From positions 1-64,000 of the forward strand of contig NW_019774314.1 in NCBI RefSeq assembly GCF_001039355.2: DNA of 64,000 nt, given 5' to 3'. This document shows, piece by piece, positions 24,052-37,900 of the stretch; position 1 is the first letter of the stretch, and every line of letters begins with the position of its first letter. The notes beneath the pieces were generated by a model. The model had not been told where the DNA came from and made no database searches. It saw only the letters and a program-made list of their open reading frames with translations. Source of the stretch: Lingula anatina. Lineage: Eukaryota > Brachiopoda > Lingulata > Lingulida > Lingulidae. The translations under genes were made by a program, and so were the position numbers.

Positions 24052-27000
24052 CTTTTTAGTTCCCACCATAAAAGATAACACCAATATGATATGGGTTATG
24101 GCTTATGTAACAAGCTGAGCTGTCAAAAGTTTCAATTTTGAGTATCAGTTTTTATGCCTTGCAGTATACAAGAAAATAGTTTTAAAATAAAATTTGCCAA
24201 TAAATGGTTTAAAATACTCCATAACAACAGATATCTAAGAGTAATTTTGATTATCTTCCTATATACTGGAAATCAAATTCTTATCCAATAAAACCACCAT
24301 GGGCAACAGTAACAAAATATATAATCCACATCCAAGATGCAAAAAAACTCCATGTCAACAATGCATAATTACCTCCTGACGACAACTGTCGGAATTGTTG
24401 ATATCGCTGTCTGGCTTCCTGGCGCGTCTGTGACACAACCACTTCTTCTCTGATTGGCTGACCATTAGAATCATACTGCGTTCCCCCGCTGCTGCCACCT
24501 GGTGACTGTTTAGGGTGATGTGGATGGTGCGTTTGTTGAGGCTGTTGCTGCTGCTGTGACTGTTGCTGCTGTTGCTGTGAAATTGCTTCTAACTCAGTAA
24601 CTGAAGAGAAAAAGAGGCCTATTTAGAAATATTTAAAATCAATTTCAAACCTTGTATGCAAAGTGTTCTACATTTAAATATGACTGGAGAATTTAAAAGA
24701 GAGAGAGACACACACAGACTGGTTCCCTGTAAACCTATCGTACTAACTAGGGAGGGGATTCTCGCTAAATTGCAGGCTTAAAGGGATAATAACTCTTCGT
24801 ATGAGATCTATATTTCACAATAAAAACCTTGTGAATAACTCATAGAAATATAATATATTCTGTTTTACCACAAAAACAGCAGTTATAACTATTATTCTGA
24901 TATCTGAACTTGTCTTTAGACCACGTGACCTCCATTGATGTCTATACTCTGTTAAAATCTCTTAAGAGATTTTAACAAAAAACCAAACTTTTTAGAAAAA
25001 AACCAGGGACCATCTTTGAATGTAAAAATGGATTCATTAACCATTGGTAAGTATGGGAAAATTGATGTTTACTCCAGGAAAATTCATTTTTTGGCCAAAA
25101 CAAAGAGTTATTATTGCTTTAAATGTCTGTCATGCCCACTGAAGCTGCAAGGGGGGTTATCAACTATCGTGCACGCTCAATCTGAATGCAATTTAGAGAG
25201 AAACCCCTATGAGATAGATTGATCCTGCTAGTACGATGGGTTTATGGGAACGGTCCCCAACTTACTTTGGTCAATGAGGTCCATAGGTATTTCTCCTGTA
25301 TCAAAAGTCATCTGTTGTTGCTGTTGTTGGTTTTGTAATACTTGTTGTTGTTGCTGAGGGGGAGGTAGTTGCTGCTGCTGCTGATTCTGTAGTCGCGCGC
25401 TGCACATGGCACGCACTTCCTGCCGCACAAACTGAGATGTGGCATTAGGAGCTGAGGAGGTAGAAACATTCCTGGAAAATAAAACAAAATAAAAAATTTA
25501 TAAAAAAATATTTCTCATGGAAATGACACATTAAATTCAAACAAATCTGAATACTGCACCTCACATAATAATAATGCCAGTTTTAATTGAATCTTCCTAA
25601 GCTAAATTGGGTTTGCTTATAGGTGTCCCATATTTTTAATATATTTTTTTAATTTTATACTTAAATTTTCAGCTAGCAAAACTGAGTACAACTTTTTTTC
25701 TTTCTTTCTTTTTTTTTTTTTTTTTTTTTGGGAGGGGGGGGGGGTAACATGAGGCCATTAAAATCACTCACATATCCATGGCATTGCTATACAGTCCCAT
25801 ATCCTGGTCAAATGAACCCTGCAGGGAGCTTGTTGACAGCGGAGACGTCTGAGCATACATGCCGCTGGACGCCAGCTGCGATGACGGTGACAACTGACTC
25901 ATATTGGGTGACATCATTACGGTGTCTTGCGGCTGGCCCGTGTTACTGCCGTACGGACTTAACTGGCCACGCGGAGACTGTGCACGCACTGAAAGTAATG
26001 GTGGATTACACTGTAGTACACTTTTTACGATAAGGAGTGATTACAAGATGGTAGTCTTTGTAATATTACAAAGACAAACCATATAACTGTCAAGGAGGCC
26101 ACTCTGACTCATGTGATTGTATCCATTTGGCAAATTGGCCTGTTTTTCTATAGCCCTTCATACTAAAACAACAGTCTTAGATCCAATTTTTATCTCATCT
26201 AGGAATTTTTTCTTAATAAATGACAAATCCAGCTGGTACGTTATATTATTTTACACAGCAATGAGACTCAAGCATATGGATATGGTAATTACTGTATCTT
26301 TTCAATGGGGAAAATACTGTATTTTTCAAAAAATACTTTTATTAAATTACGCCATTCCTATAGAGCGGTAGCAACAAAATTAAAAGCAGGCTTCTTTATA
26401 CTTCTTTTCTGTGCAGTAAAAGCACCACAAATACTTGCGAGAAATAAATTTTTTGTGATTATAAAATGATGTATCTGAAAGTTTGATAATTTTTGCCCAT
26501 TGAAAAGATGGAGCCATTACCATATACCCACCTGGCATATTCATCTGTCTCTGCATCATCCTATTCTGCATCATATTCTGCTGCTGAGGCTGCTGTCCAT
26601 ACATGTTCATCTGTGGATTCCCCCCTGGGCTGTTGAACTGGGAGTCGGGCTGAGGAAACTGGAAATGATTCTGCTGACCGCTGCCCATCGTCTGGCTGGT
26701 CATCACTCCGGACATCTGACCCCCCATGGACTGGCTGTGGCTGGTCATCACTCCAGACATTTGACCGCCCATTGATTGGCTGTGACTGGTCATCTGACGT
26801 TGAGGAATGCCGCCATATTGGTTACCACGTGCCTATTTGTAGAAGGATGAAAACTTGCGTCAAACAAGGTGATTTTTTATAAAATCAATAGCAGTCCTGG
26901 TTAAAAGACTCATAACTGTAACAGTTTATCACTTCTTCACTTTTTAGTACTTGGATCTAATGTTAATCTTAACTTAAACTGTACAAGAAATAAAGAGGAA

Positions 27001-30000
27001 TCTTATCTACCAATGTAAGCTAAAGCTTTTAGTTATTTACATATCTGATCAAATATTTCTTAGTAATTTTCCTAGTTATTCCACCCATGGGTAGGTGTGT
27101 ATGAAAAGAGAAGTTCATTTACATGCTTTCGTGTTTTTTTGTGTTGTCATATTGTGTGCCTATTTTTTGTTTGATTTTTTATTTCTATAGTAAGAATAAG
27201 ATTCAGGGGCGGATCCAGAGATATTTTCCGACAGTTTTCCAAATTATTTTTGTTGATCCATCCTCCATTTTGACCGTCTTCTGACAGAAAACATTAGACA
27301 CCCATCTACGTTAACTTGAAAATCCAACCATCTTCCAGTAGACCCAGAAGACGGCCTAAATCCGCCCCTGAAATTACAAAAAAAATTGTAATTCCTACCT
27401 GCTGCATCATGGTATTCTGTATCCCACCTCCAGGAGAATGGTGCACATTCCACTGATTCTGTGACTGGTTGTACTGAGGGGAAATCTGAGGGGACATACG
27501 ACCTTGACCCTGTCCCATCATGCCCTGGGACCCCATGACATTCATAAAGTTGTCCCCGGGTGAGAGGGAGTTGGTGTGACTTGGGATGCCAGGTGTTCTC
27601 TGAAAGACAGACGTCATTTTGATATGTTATTTAACATGGCCACACTGCCATGGGATATGCTTTGAATTAGCAGTGTTTTAAGTATTCATTCTATATATTT
27701 ATAATATGTTACCATCTAAATTTATTTTCATGTTGCTTTTTGTGTTGATTGTATTAAAATTTTATTTAATGAATGTAAAACTAACATTACACCAGCTCTG
27801 CTAATCTCAGTATTCAAGTTGGAAAAAGTTAGGTGCTGAAAAAATTTTTTGAGTAAATCCCCATACCTGAACTGGCAAAGACACATTGGGGGCCACCCCG
27901 CTGTTCAACAACTCTGTGAAGTTCTCTGGGATAGGGCTCTGAGACTGCTGGTCCATGCCCTGGAAGAAAATGTCATTCTTATTACCAACTACATCAGCCT
28001 CCAGGTAATACAGTATAGATGTATAAATCATTTACACTGAAACAGATCAATTCAGCAATTATCTTTGTTGATCCATCACTCCAATTTTGACTACTTCCGA
28101 CAGGAAAAATTAAGATGCCTCTCAGTGTTAACTTATTTCTGGTGTAACAGGAATGGTAGTTCGCTAGGAACCATAGTCCTCATTACTTTGTACAGGCGAC
28201 ATTCCTCCCATATACCAACTCCAGCATGTACTGATCACATGGGAGCCCGGACTTCCATTCCTAGGACTACCATTCCTGCCAGAGGACAGCCTCCATCTGT
28301 CCCTGACTGTTTCATTAACTTTCTTTGTATCTATACCTTCCTTTCACACGAAACTCGTCCTGTGCTAACATTCATTTCACACCAAATGTGATAGTTCAAC
28401 AAAGGGTACAATAACGTGACAGAGCCATTGCTAAAGCAGAAACTGGTAAAAGCCTTCAAGTTGTTAACTGATGCTTCACTTTGCAAGTTTATCTATGAAG
28501 GGGATTAACACTTGCACTATTACACCCGATTCTCAAGGTTGTGTCATTGGCACACATTACAATGCATTTTGAACTAGAATCCAGGCAACTTTTCTCAGCC
28601 AAATGCCAAACCGGTCGCAGGATATATTTTCACATTTTCAACAAGGAAAGTAACTAAGAGGCATGAAAAGCAAAATTTACATTAAGATAAGAGATGATAG
28701 TCACATCGATAGAAGAACTTAATCAAGCACAAAAAAATAAATAAATAAATAAATAAATAAAATAAAAAAAAAAGCTATGGAAAAAGACAACCACTACAAC
28801 TGGCAGTTCTATGACAACTACTATTTCTGAACATACTAACATGCAAGCATGCACGCAAACACACGCATGCACACACATTTACATGCACACATACACACAC
28901 ACACATGCACGATTGCACGCACACACACGCACACACACACACACACACACAGAGTAAAATCAAGACTGAATATCCCTCACCTGTTGCCCAAACTGCCCAA
29001 ACCCAGACCCTGAAAACCCTTGCTGCTGTTGCTGCTGCTGACGAATCATTTGTGAAGCTCGATTCTTGGCCATCTGTTGCTGGACTAAGCGTTGCCGCAG
29101 GTGCTGTTGGCGCTGCAAGGCCAATGTCTGGCGAACTTGTGCGGACATTTTGGGTGAGGCATTGTTGTTTCCTAATGGGGCAAAATTTGATCGCTGCTGA
29201 TTCATGCCTCCAAAATCTGAAGAGTAAAATATATGGATTTTACAGAAAAGGGGTTTTTATTACAAACCCATTTGGGACTAATGACATTAACTTTGTCAAT
29301 TCCAAGAAATATCTTGTACTGTACAGTAGATGATTCTTTCAACACTTCACTGAGGTAACTTTTGAGGTAACTTTTTTCTTTGATCATAAGAACATACCTA
29401 TTTCTTGCCACTGAATTCCAGCAACATAAATCTTTTATCAACATTTCAAAATACTTCTCTTAATGCCAGAAAAAAATATCCATCATTCAAATCACTCTCA
29501 AAACGTAAAGAACCCACAAAATTATAAATAACACTTCTCACAATTTTCTTATATCAAACCCATTCTGAATGAGTTTGCTCAATCACATGATTACAACACA
29601 CAACAACAATTTTCTAGATAAAGTATCTGCAGATGTGGACTGTCTGCAGCTGATCAAATGCTACTCAAAAAACATAATAAAAACACACTGAATTCTTCTT
29701 TTTACAACCCCCCTCCCCCCAAAAAAGGAATTAGTCACCATCATCAATTGTGCTTTATATGCCAAGAACTCTAGAATTTTACATATACTTATATACCAAT
29801 TATCATATAACCTATATATACTTATACACCAAAAACAATATTTAAATATTGATAAGCAATACTTATGTCAGTTATACTTTAAAAAGATTATTATAAAATG
29901 CTGAAAATAGGGTTTGAACTGTTTTATTACCAAGAATATACAAATATATCCTATCTATATATATTTACATACCAAATATCATATACCTATACAACAAAAA

Positions 30001-30277
30001 CAATATTTACTAATGTCAGTTTTACTTTAAAATGATTATTAGAAAGTGCTAAAAAAGGACAAGACATCTACCAGTAAGAGCATTTTTTTTAATAACTGTA
30101 AATGCAAACTTTTGAAAACACATGAAATACTGGAATGAACAAGGTAATTGGAGTTTGTGAAAAACTGCAGAAGTGAAGAGGCCACTTAAGCCTTGTGTTT
30201 GTTTTGATGGCAGAGTAATCTCAGCCACAAATCTAGATGGAATGAAGTCAACAAAATAGGCCAACAAAGGGACCACA

Positions 30278-30330
<53 letters not shown>

Positions 30331-31350
30331 TTTCCTTATCTCATGGAAGTGCGAATACATGCAACTTTTTACCTTTCATGCTCAAAAGAGGACAATTAAA
30401 GCAAACTGCAAAGAATAGGTGGTTACTTTGAATTCCCTATCACCCCTCCTTACTGCACTATCATTTTTGATCTCAAATTTCAAATAAGTTTTTCATTTTC
30501 TATCATTCTCCATAAGTCATAATCCATTTAGTATATACACCAGCTACAGACGGCGAATACCTCAACTTCATGTTAGCTTGAGCTAATCTAACAGCTGGAC
30601 ATTGGCTTAAATGAGTCGGTCAGTTAATGAAGAAAATGCATACCTGACAAGATCAATAAAGGCTGACCACAGTTAAGGAGAAAGCGGCAAGGTGATCCTC
30701 TACTACTCTATATTGATACTGGCTAAGAATGAGAGTAGTCTGGTTACCCATATGGACTTGTGTTAGATTTCCTTTTTTTACCCCCAATTAGTTTAACAAA
30801 ATATCTTTCAGGGGAGATATGTGTTTTATCTCAGTGTGTGTGTATAGGTGTGTGTGTGTATGGGTGGATGTGTGTGTGTATGTATGTGTGTTAGAGAGAG
30901 AGAGAGAGAGAGAGAGGGGTTTGCCAATGATCTTTCTCTCTACAAGGAGAATGGAATTTGAGTCCTTACCAAACTACGGTAACTGTGCCACTTAGTCACA
31001 GCATATTAATACTGATAGACATTACAGCAGATAAATTCAACACGATACCACATAGGTATACCACATAAAATTCAACTATAAATCTGCTAAAGAATATCCC
31101 TTAACTCTATAAAATCTCTTTATATACAAACACTTAGACAACTGTTGCTCAAACGGAGCAATGTGTTTATTTACCTCATCAAGATTAAACGCAAAAAAAT
31201 CAGTGTTATTTTTCTTCAACTTTACCCAACTTGACTTCTTCTTCATTAAGAAATAAAGAGTTCAACAGCAGAGATTAAATTTCTTCTTAGGTGAAATTCC
31301 AAATGTGAATGCATCTTTGTGTCTCTTTGTGTCTCTCTGGTGGAAACAGC

Positions 31351-31396
<46 letters not shown>

Positions 31397-31432
31397 AAAA
31401 GTTTTGAAGATCACTGTAGATTCAATATACAT

Positions 31433-31479
<47 letters not shown>

Positions 31480-31910
31480 GCTACTCACTTCTGCTCCTGC
31501 CAGCACAGCACTCTCCACGTCTTCTTTGCATGTTAATATGCATGCATTACAATCAAACCAATATATATATATACACACGTCTTTTCAATTCTTGTAACTG
31601 TTATTGCCCTTTACTTAGCAGATGCCCACGCATGCATAACAACAAAAAAAAATTCTGTTTAAATAACATGTTATTGTTATTGTATTTCACCTGTAGATAT
31701 ACCCCACACGTGTAACAGGATTATCAATTTTCACAGCTAAGTATTCACAATAACATCAGAGAATTCTGATTATTACACTAATAAAATTATTACTTGTTAA
31801 CTTTTGTTGAGAATGTCAAATTCCTTTATGGCCTAACTTAGGCAATGTTCTTAATTACTTTTCTATGAAAATACCCATGTTTTTCATCACAGGAAAACAA
31901 AACACTGCCC

Positions 31911-31959
<49 letters not shown>

Positions 31960-33568
31960 AACAGATCTGTATTGAAACTGAAGAATTCACATAGATCTAT
32001 AATACTCCATGTATACTATAGGTAACTGCAGATGAAATAGAAAAATAGAGAGACTCACGTCTACCCTTGCCAGCACAGCACTCATGAGGTTTACTTGCCA
32101 TGTACACATGCATGCACAGCAATCAAACATATATACCTTTCAAAATTCTTGTAATTGTTATCGTTACTGTCGTTCACCTGAAGATAAATCCTGCGCCCAC
32201 GTGCACGCGATTACGCATTTCCCATGTACACGTTCTCAATAACCTTCAGCGAATTCTGATTATGACACCAATAATATTATTTCTCGCTAACTTTTGTTGT
32301 TGTTAACTTTTGAGTTCGTCAATCTCTTTTAACTGTGTTAATTTCTTTTCCGTGAAAATACCTCGTGTTCGTCATAACAGGAAAACAAATCACTGCCCAC
32401 GCAAGTAAAAACACGCAAGACGTCATTCATCTCATTTCATTCACTGAGAAAAACACATAATAGTGCTAATGAAGTCCTCAAAGCTCATCATGTTGCCAGG
32501 ACAGTATGAAAACAAGTCAAAACAAAAAAATTTCACGGAAATCCAACTTTGTCTAAGACAGCCCAACCGAAATAATTCCCTTACCTAAAGCATCTGTTGG
32601 TTCTCTAAGGCCCCATTCAGAATAGGGTACTAACTAGTCCGAGGGTCAAATATGGCCACCCACTACAAAGCTTGCTATCTAATCTGCTAATAATCACTGA
32701 ATGGATATCCCTTGGGGAAGTATTCAAGTGGGTCGGCCTTAATTGACCCTAAGACTAGTTAGTCCTGTATTCTGAATGGCCTCTTACAAATGAAAAAAAG
32801 TAAAGGAATCTAAGACCTCATTTCCAGAGATTAGATCGATCTACTTTAAATCGACCTAACTCCCTGGGGGTTCACGCTAAATAGCTGTGAGCAGACAGGA
32901 AAGTTAATTACCCCCTTACAGCTTGTAGTAGGCGGGACAGACATTTCAGCCAGATTATCTGACAGTAATCTAGTGAGACTCCCCGCGGAGATAGATCGAT
33001 CTAAAAGCTCTGGGAATATAGCCTAAGCTAAATGTCTCTATTAAGCCCCCTTTACACTGGATGGTGTCCTTTCTGCATCCTGTAGTACAGCCTCGTTTGA
33101 GAGTTTAAAAACACTTAACGTGTCAACAACTGGCCGATCATCGAGCATTCATTCTGCAACCAAACCAATGGTTGTCCCTCTTTTCTACGACCACAGCGAT
33201 GCCAGTTTCAGGACGCAGGATGCAGAAAGGACACCATCTAGTATAAAGGGGGTTTTCAGGAGCAGATCCAGGGATATTTTCTGACAGTCTTCCAAATTAT
33301 CTTTGTTGATCAATCCTCCATTTTTGACCATCTTCCGACAGAGAAAACTAGATACCAGTCAATGTAAACCTGAAAATCTGACAGTATTCCGGAAGACCAA
33401 GAAGATTTCTTAAATCTGCCCCTGGTTTCAGTTCTATGCAATCCAGACGCTGCAGTCTACCTGTTCATCCAGTCTTCAAGGGTTGTTTATAGAAAACAGT
33501 GAATACCTGTCGTTCCTGACCATCAATTAACACAGGTTTCTCTGACCACACATATATAAATGTATTAT

Positions 33569-33654
<86 letters not shown>

Positions 33655-34906
33655 ATACATACATACATACATACATACATACATAACATTACATAATTGT
33701 GGTCAGAGAAAACTGTGTCACAATACTGCACCTTGCTGTTTATGCTGTGGGAAGCATTTCCTGCTGATTCAGTTACATGTACATGCTGATTGAGTTATAT
33801 GTACATAAATCTATATATAAATATATTTATTTATATGATAAAATAGATACAGATAGACAGATAACATATTGATCTGACCATGCTGCCATCAGCTGAACTC
33901 AATTTGGAGCTCTCTAGCAAAACTCTCTCTCTCTCTCTCTCTCTCTTTTCCAGTGATTCAATATAAGTACATATCTAACAGGGATGAGACCAGTCCTCAC
34001 TGAAAAAGTAGGAAAACTGGCCAGGGGCCAGGGTGCACAATTAACAAAAATGACCCAAATGACCCTGAAAAAGTAGGAATTCCAACAAAAGTCGGAATAG
34101 TCTCATCAGTGATCTGGTAATTCAAACTGTATTAGTTTATATTTAAAGCAATAGTTTCTAGCCCCTTTGATATAAATATCTATATATATACATATTCACA
34201 TATTGACTTTGACAATTTTGCAATGCACTGGACTTTGTTTCCTACTTCCCATTGTATAATTCATACAAGGGAATTTTTTTTTTTTTTTGGGTCTAATTCT
34301 CCAAGCTTTTTCTGATGTTAACACTGAGACATATTATGTGTAAACTGGACTGAACACAGCCTAGGTGGTAGCTATATAGGTTATGTTGTACGTAAACTGG
34401 ATTGAACGCAGCCTAGGTAGTAGATAATATTGTATATTAACTGGACAGAATGCAGCCTAGGTGGTAGGTAATATTGTTTGTAAGCTGGACTTAACACAGC
34501 CTAGGTGGTATGTCAGGCCCGTAGCCAGCAATTTCAAAAGGGGGGTTCTTTTTCTGAAAAAGTGGACCTTTTTCCATAAAAACTTCATGCACCTAGATCA
34601 AATATTTTACTAAAGTGGACCTTTTCCTAGCAAAAGGGGTGGTTCTTTCGAACCCCCCGAACCCCACCTGGCTACGGGCCTGTATGTTATATTGTATGTA
34701 AACTAGACTGAACGCAGCCTTGGTGATAAGTTATACTATGTGTAAACGGAACTGAACGCAGCCTAGGTGGTAGGATATATTGTGTATTAACTGGACTGAA
34801 CGCAGCCTAGATAACAGGTTATGTCCTCAGTTCACTGAAAATTAAGCCTGCAGCGAATCAGGCCTAAGGCTGTTGTCAATTTAATTTGTGTCTGAGGCAA
34901 GGTTTT

Positions 34907-34952
<46 letters not shown>

Positions 34953-37900
34953 AACAGATCTGTCTTGAGTCTTGAAACTTAAAAATTTACATTCTATAAT
35001 ACTTCATATATCTATACACCAGACAGGTGTTATTACTACTGGACTACTGTCTGTGCAGAGAGTCATATAGTACTGTATCTATGGCAATATTAGCAGGGGC
35101 TAATCCAGAGATATTTTCTGACAATCATCCATCTTTGTTGATCCATCTTCCATTTTTGACGCGTCTTCCAACAGAAAAAAAATAATAAGACACCCATCAA
35201 TGTAAACTTGAAAATCTGACCATCTTCTGAAAGACCCAGAGAACAGCCTCAATCCGCCCCTGAATAGCCCTTTTTAAGTTGTCTATACACAGATTGGTCT
35301 TACCTGGGATTGTGTAGTAATCCATTCTCAGTGTTTATAAAAGTATGTGATAGTCTACTGTTTATCTACAACCATATAGAATTCCAGTCTTCACATGAAA
35401 ATCTACTCCAATATAGTTCCTCTATTTCTGTCTCTGTCTCACGCCAAATCAACACAAATCCAACGTCAATACTCTAGAATTTGTAGAACAATCTCAACGT
35501 TCATATATCCAGCGTTAATATCAATGGAAAAGAATCTGCCTCAGAATAATGGTCTCTTGTGACACTTGAAGATCTCTTCCTCTCTATATATCTGTCTCAC
35601 TCCAGGTATGTGATGATGCAGGGTATAGAAATCTCCACTGTTCAACTGATAACTGACCCCTACAGCTACATCAGTGTAAATATTTTGTAATATCTTCCAG
35701 AGCTGAAGGAAAACACCAATTTACTGTCCATACAGTGTGTGTGTGAGCTGATCAGTAGTGGGCAAGTATATTACATCCACCCTTGCTCTCTCTCACCTGA
35801 AGCTATTCTCATTAAGCGTAGTCCGGTCTTAATTACGGCCTCCGCTCGACTCATCTATGCACAGATCTCTCTAAATCTCATTCTCTGTGAGATTACTGCC
35901 AGCTACTGTATCATCAAAAAGCAAAAGGCTGGTCTTATCTCGCCCATCTCTCAACGTTAGCAGTGGACGATTCCTATACCACAGCACATCTCTCTGCATA
36001 AGACACTGTATTATCACACAGGGCACAGTATAATGTTATCTGAGCACAATATCTTAATAAGAGACACTGACCAGGATGGCCCTATATAACCTCTTATTTA
36101 TGATGTATGGTCAATAGTTCAGAGAAACACAGGGGATAGAAAAGGAGGGGGGGGAGAGAGAGAGAGAGAGAACTGGATGTTCTAGACTTTAATGAATGAG
36201 AAATGGTATACACATACTTAATTACATTTAGAAAATTGTATGGTTGATTGTAAGTGGTATGGCCTTGAATAACCTTTTTACTTATGTTATATGGATCACG
36301 ACAGTGCCTCAGATTGAGAAAGGGGAGAGAAAGGAAGGAAACAAATACTGAATCATATGGCCACAGAATATTAGGCAGCAGGCAAAGGGGGTTGGATATT
36401 TAATAAATGGGTGAAGGTTTGTAAAATGGGAGGACAGTTTCGCTTTACATATTGGTGTTATGTATTGATTTGAGCCCATTTTATAACAACTCACTTATAT
36501 AATATAATATAAGGTCAAAAGTTCAGAGAAACATGGAGGTGGGTGGCTAGGTGGTGGAGAGAAATGAGTGTTAAATAAATAGGAATATATATATATATAT
36601 ATATGAATAAATACTTGATTATATTTCGTAAATTGTATTGTTGATTTTATATAATGTAATAGCATTAAATAATGTCTGGCCAATGATTCATTCATTCTGG
36701 CCAATAGTGGAATTGGATAGATCGTTTAAGGCTGGGAGATGGAGGTTCGAAAATACATACATGTAGATTATGTCAATAAAACAATGGCACACTTCATTAC
36801 ATTATGGCGTGTTGATTTTAAACCACAGGTGAGGTGCATCGTGGGATAGAAGATAACAGATGGATTAAATAAGTGGGTTGGGTTTATAAAAATATTGTAT
36901 GATAAAATTTTGGCATCTTAGACCCCACTTCCAGAGATTAGATCGATCTACTTTAGATCGACCTAACTCCCTGGGGGTTCACGCTAAATAGCTGTCAGCC
37001 GAGCGGACACGAAAGTTAATTACCCCCTTACAGCTTGAAGTATGCGGGACGGACATTTAAGCTGGATTATCTGACAGTAATCTAGTGAGACTCCCCGCGG
37101 GGAAAGATCGATCTAAAAGCTCTGGGAATACAGCCTTATACTTTGATGTTAAGCATTAAAGGGATAACAACTATTTGCATGAGCTTCATATACAAACATT
37201 GTAAACAACTCGTAGAGATACAATAAACTCAGATATACCAACAAAACAGCCATTATTACAATTATTCTAGAATCTGCGCTTTCCATCAGACCACGTAGCC
37301 TTCCATAGATGGCTATACCTCCATAATATACTCCTAAAAGATTATTTAAAAAAAACAAAAAAAAAACGTGGACTAACCTTGAATATCAGAAAAAATACAT
37401 TAACCATGGGACAGTTAGCATGGGACACATTGTTTACCCAAGGTGAATCCGATTTTTTTTTTTTTTTTTTTTTTGGCCAAAATAAAAAATTTTCCCTTTA
37501 AATGAGTCAGTTCATTAACAGGGATAATGCTTGTTGTGCAGCTCTGATTTTTTCTATGTACATTTAGTGTCTATATCTTGTTTAACTATATCATTCAATT
37601 TCAGCTTATATCAGACTGTAGAAAAGGTGCCGAGGATCATAAAGGAGACAGAATAATTCACGTCTCTCTCTCTCTCTCTCTCTCTCTCATCTTTCCTCAT
37701 CCTCTCTCTCTCTCTCTCTTTTTTCTCTCTCTCTTTTTTAAATATCTTGTCCTTGCAGGAGGTGGACTGTCATGGACCTCCACAATTCCCTTTCTTTACA
37801 TGATCGTTACCATGGACACACCTATGCATAAACCTAAATTCTTGACAAAGCCGCCGCGTGGTCTTCCTGCAGTCTCTCTGCCATCTAGCCAGACTAATTC

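Noticed and set aside
35739-35960. 73-codon open frame found also at 39203 with few changes
   Set aside because: Its conservation is explained by the allele-like duplication of the whole 3-kb block; there is no domain, and no splice context was found.
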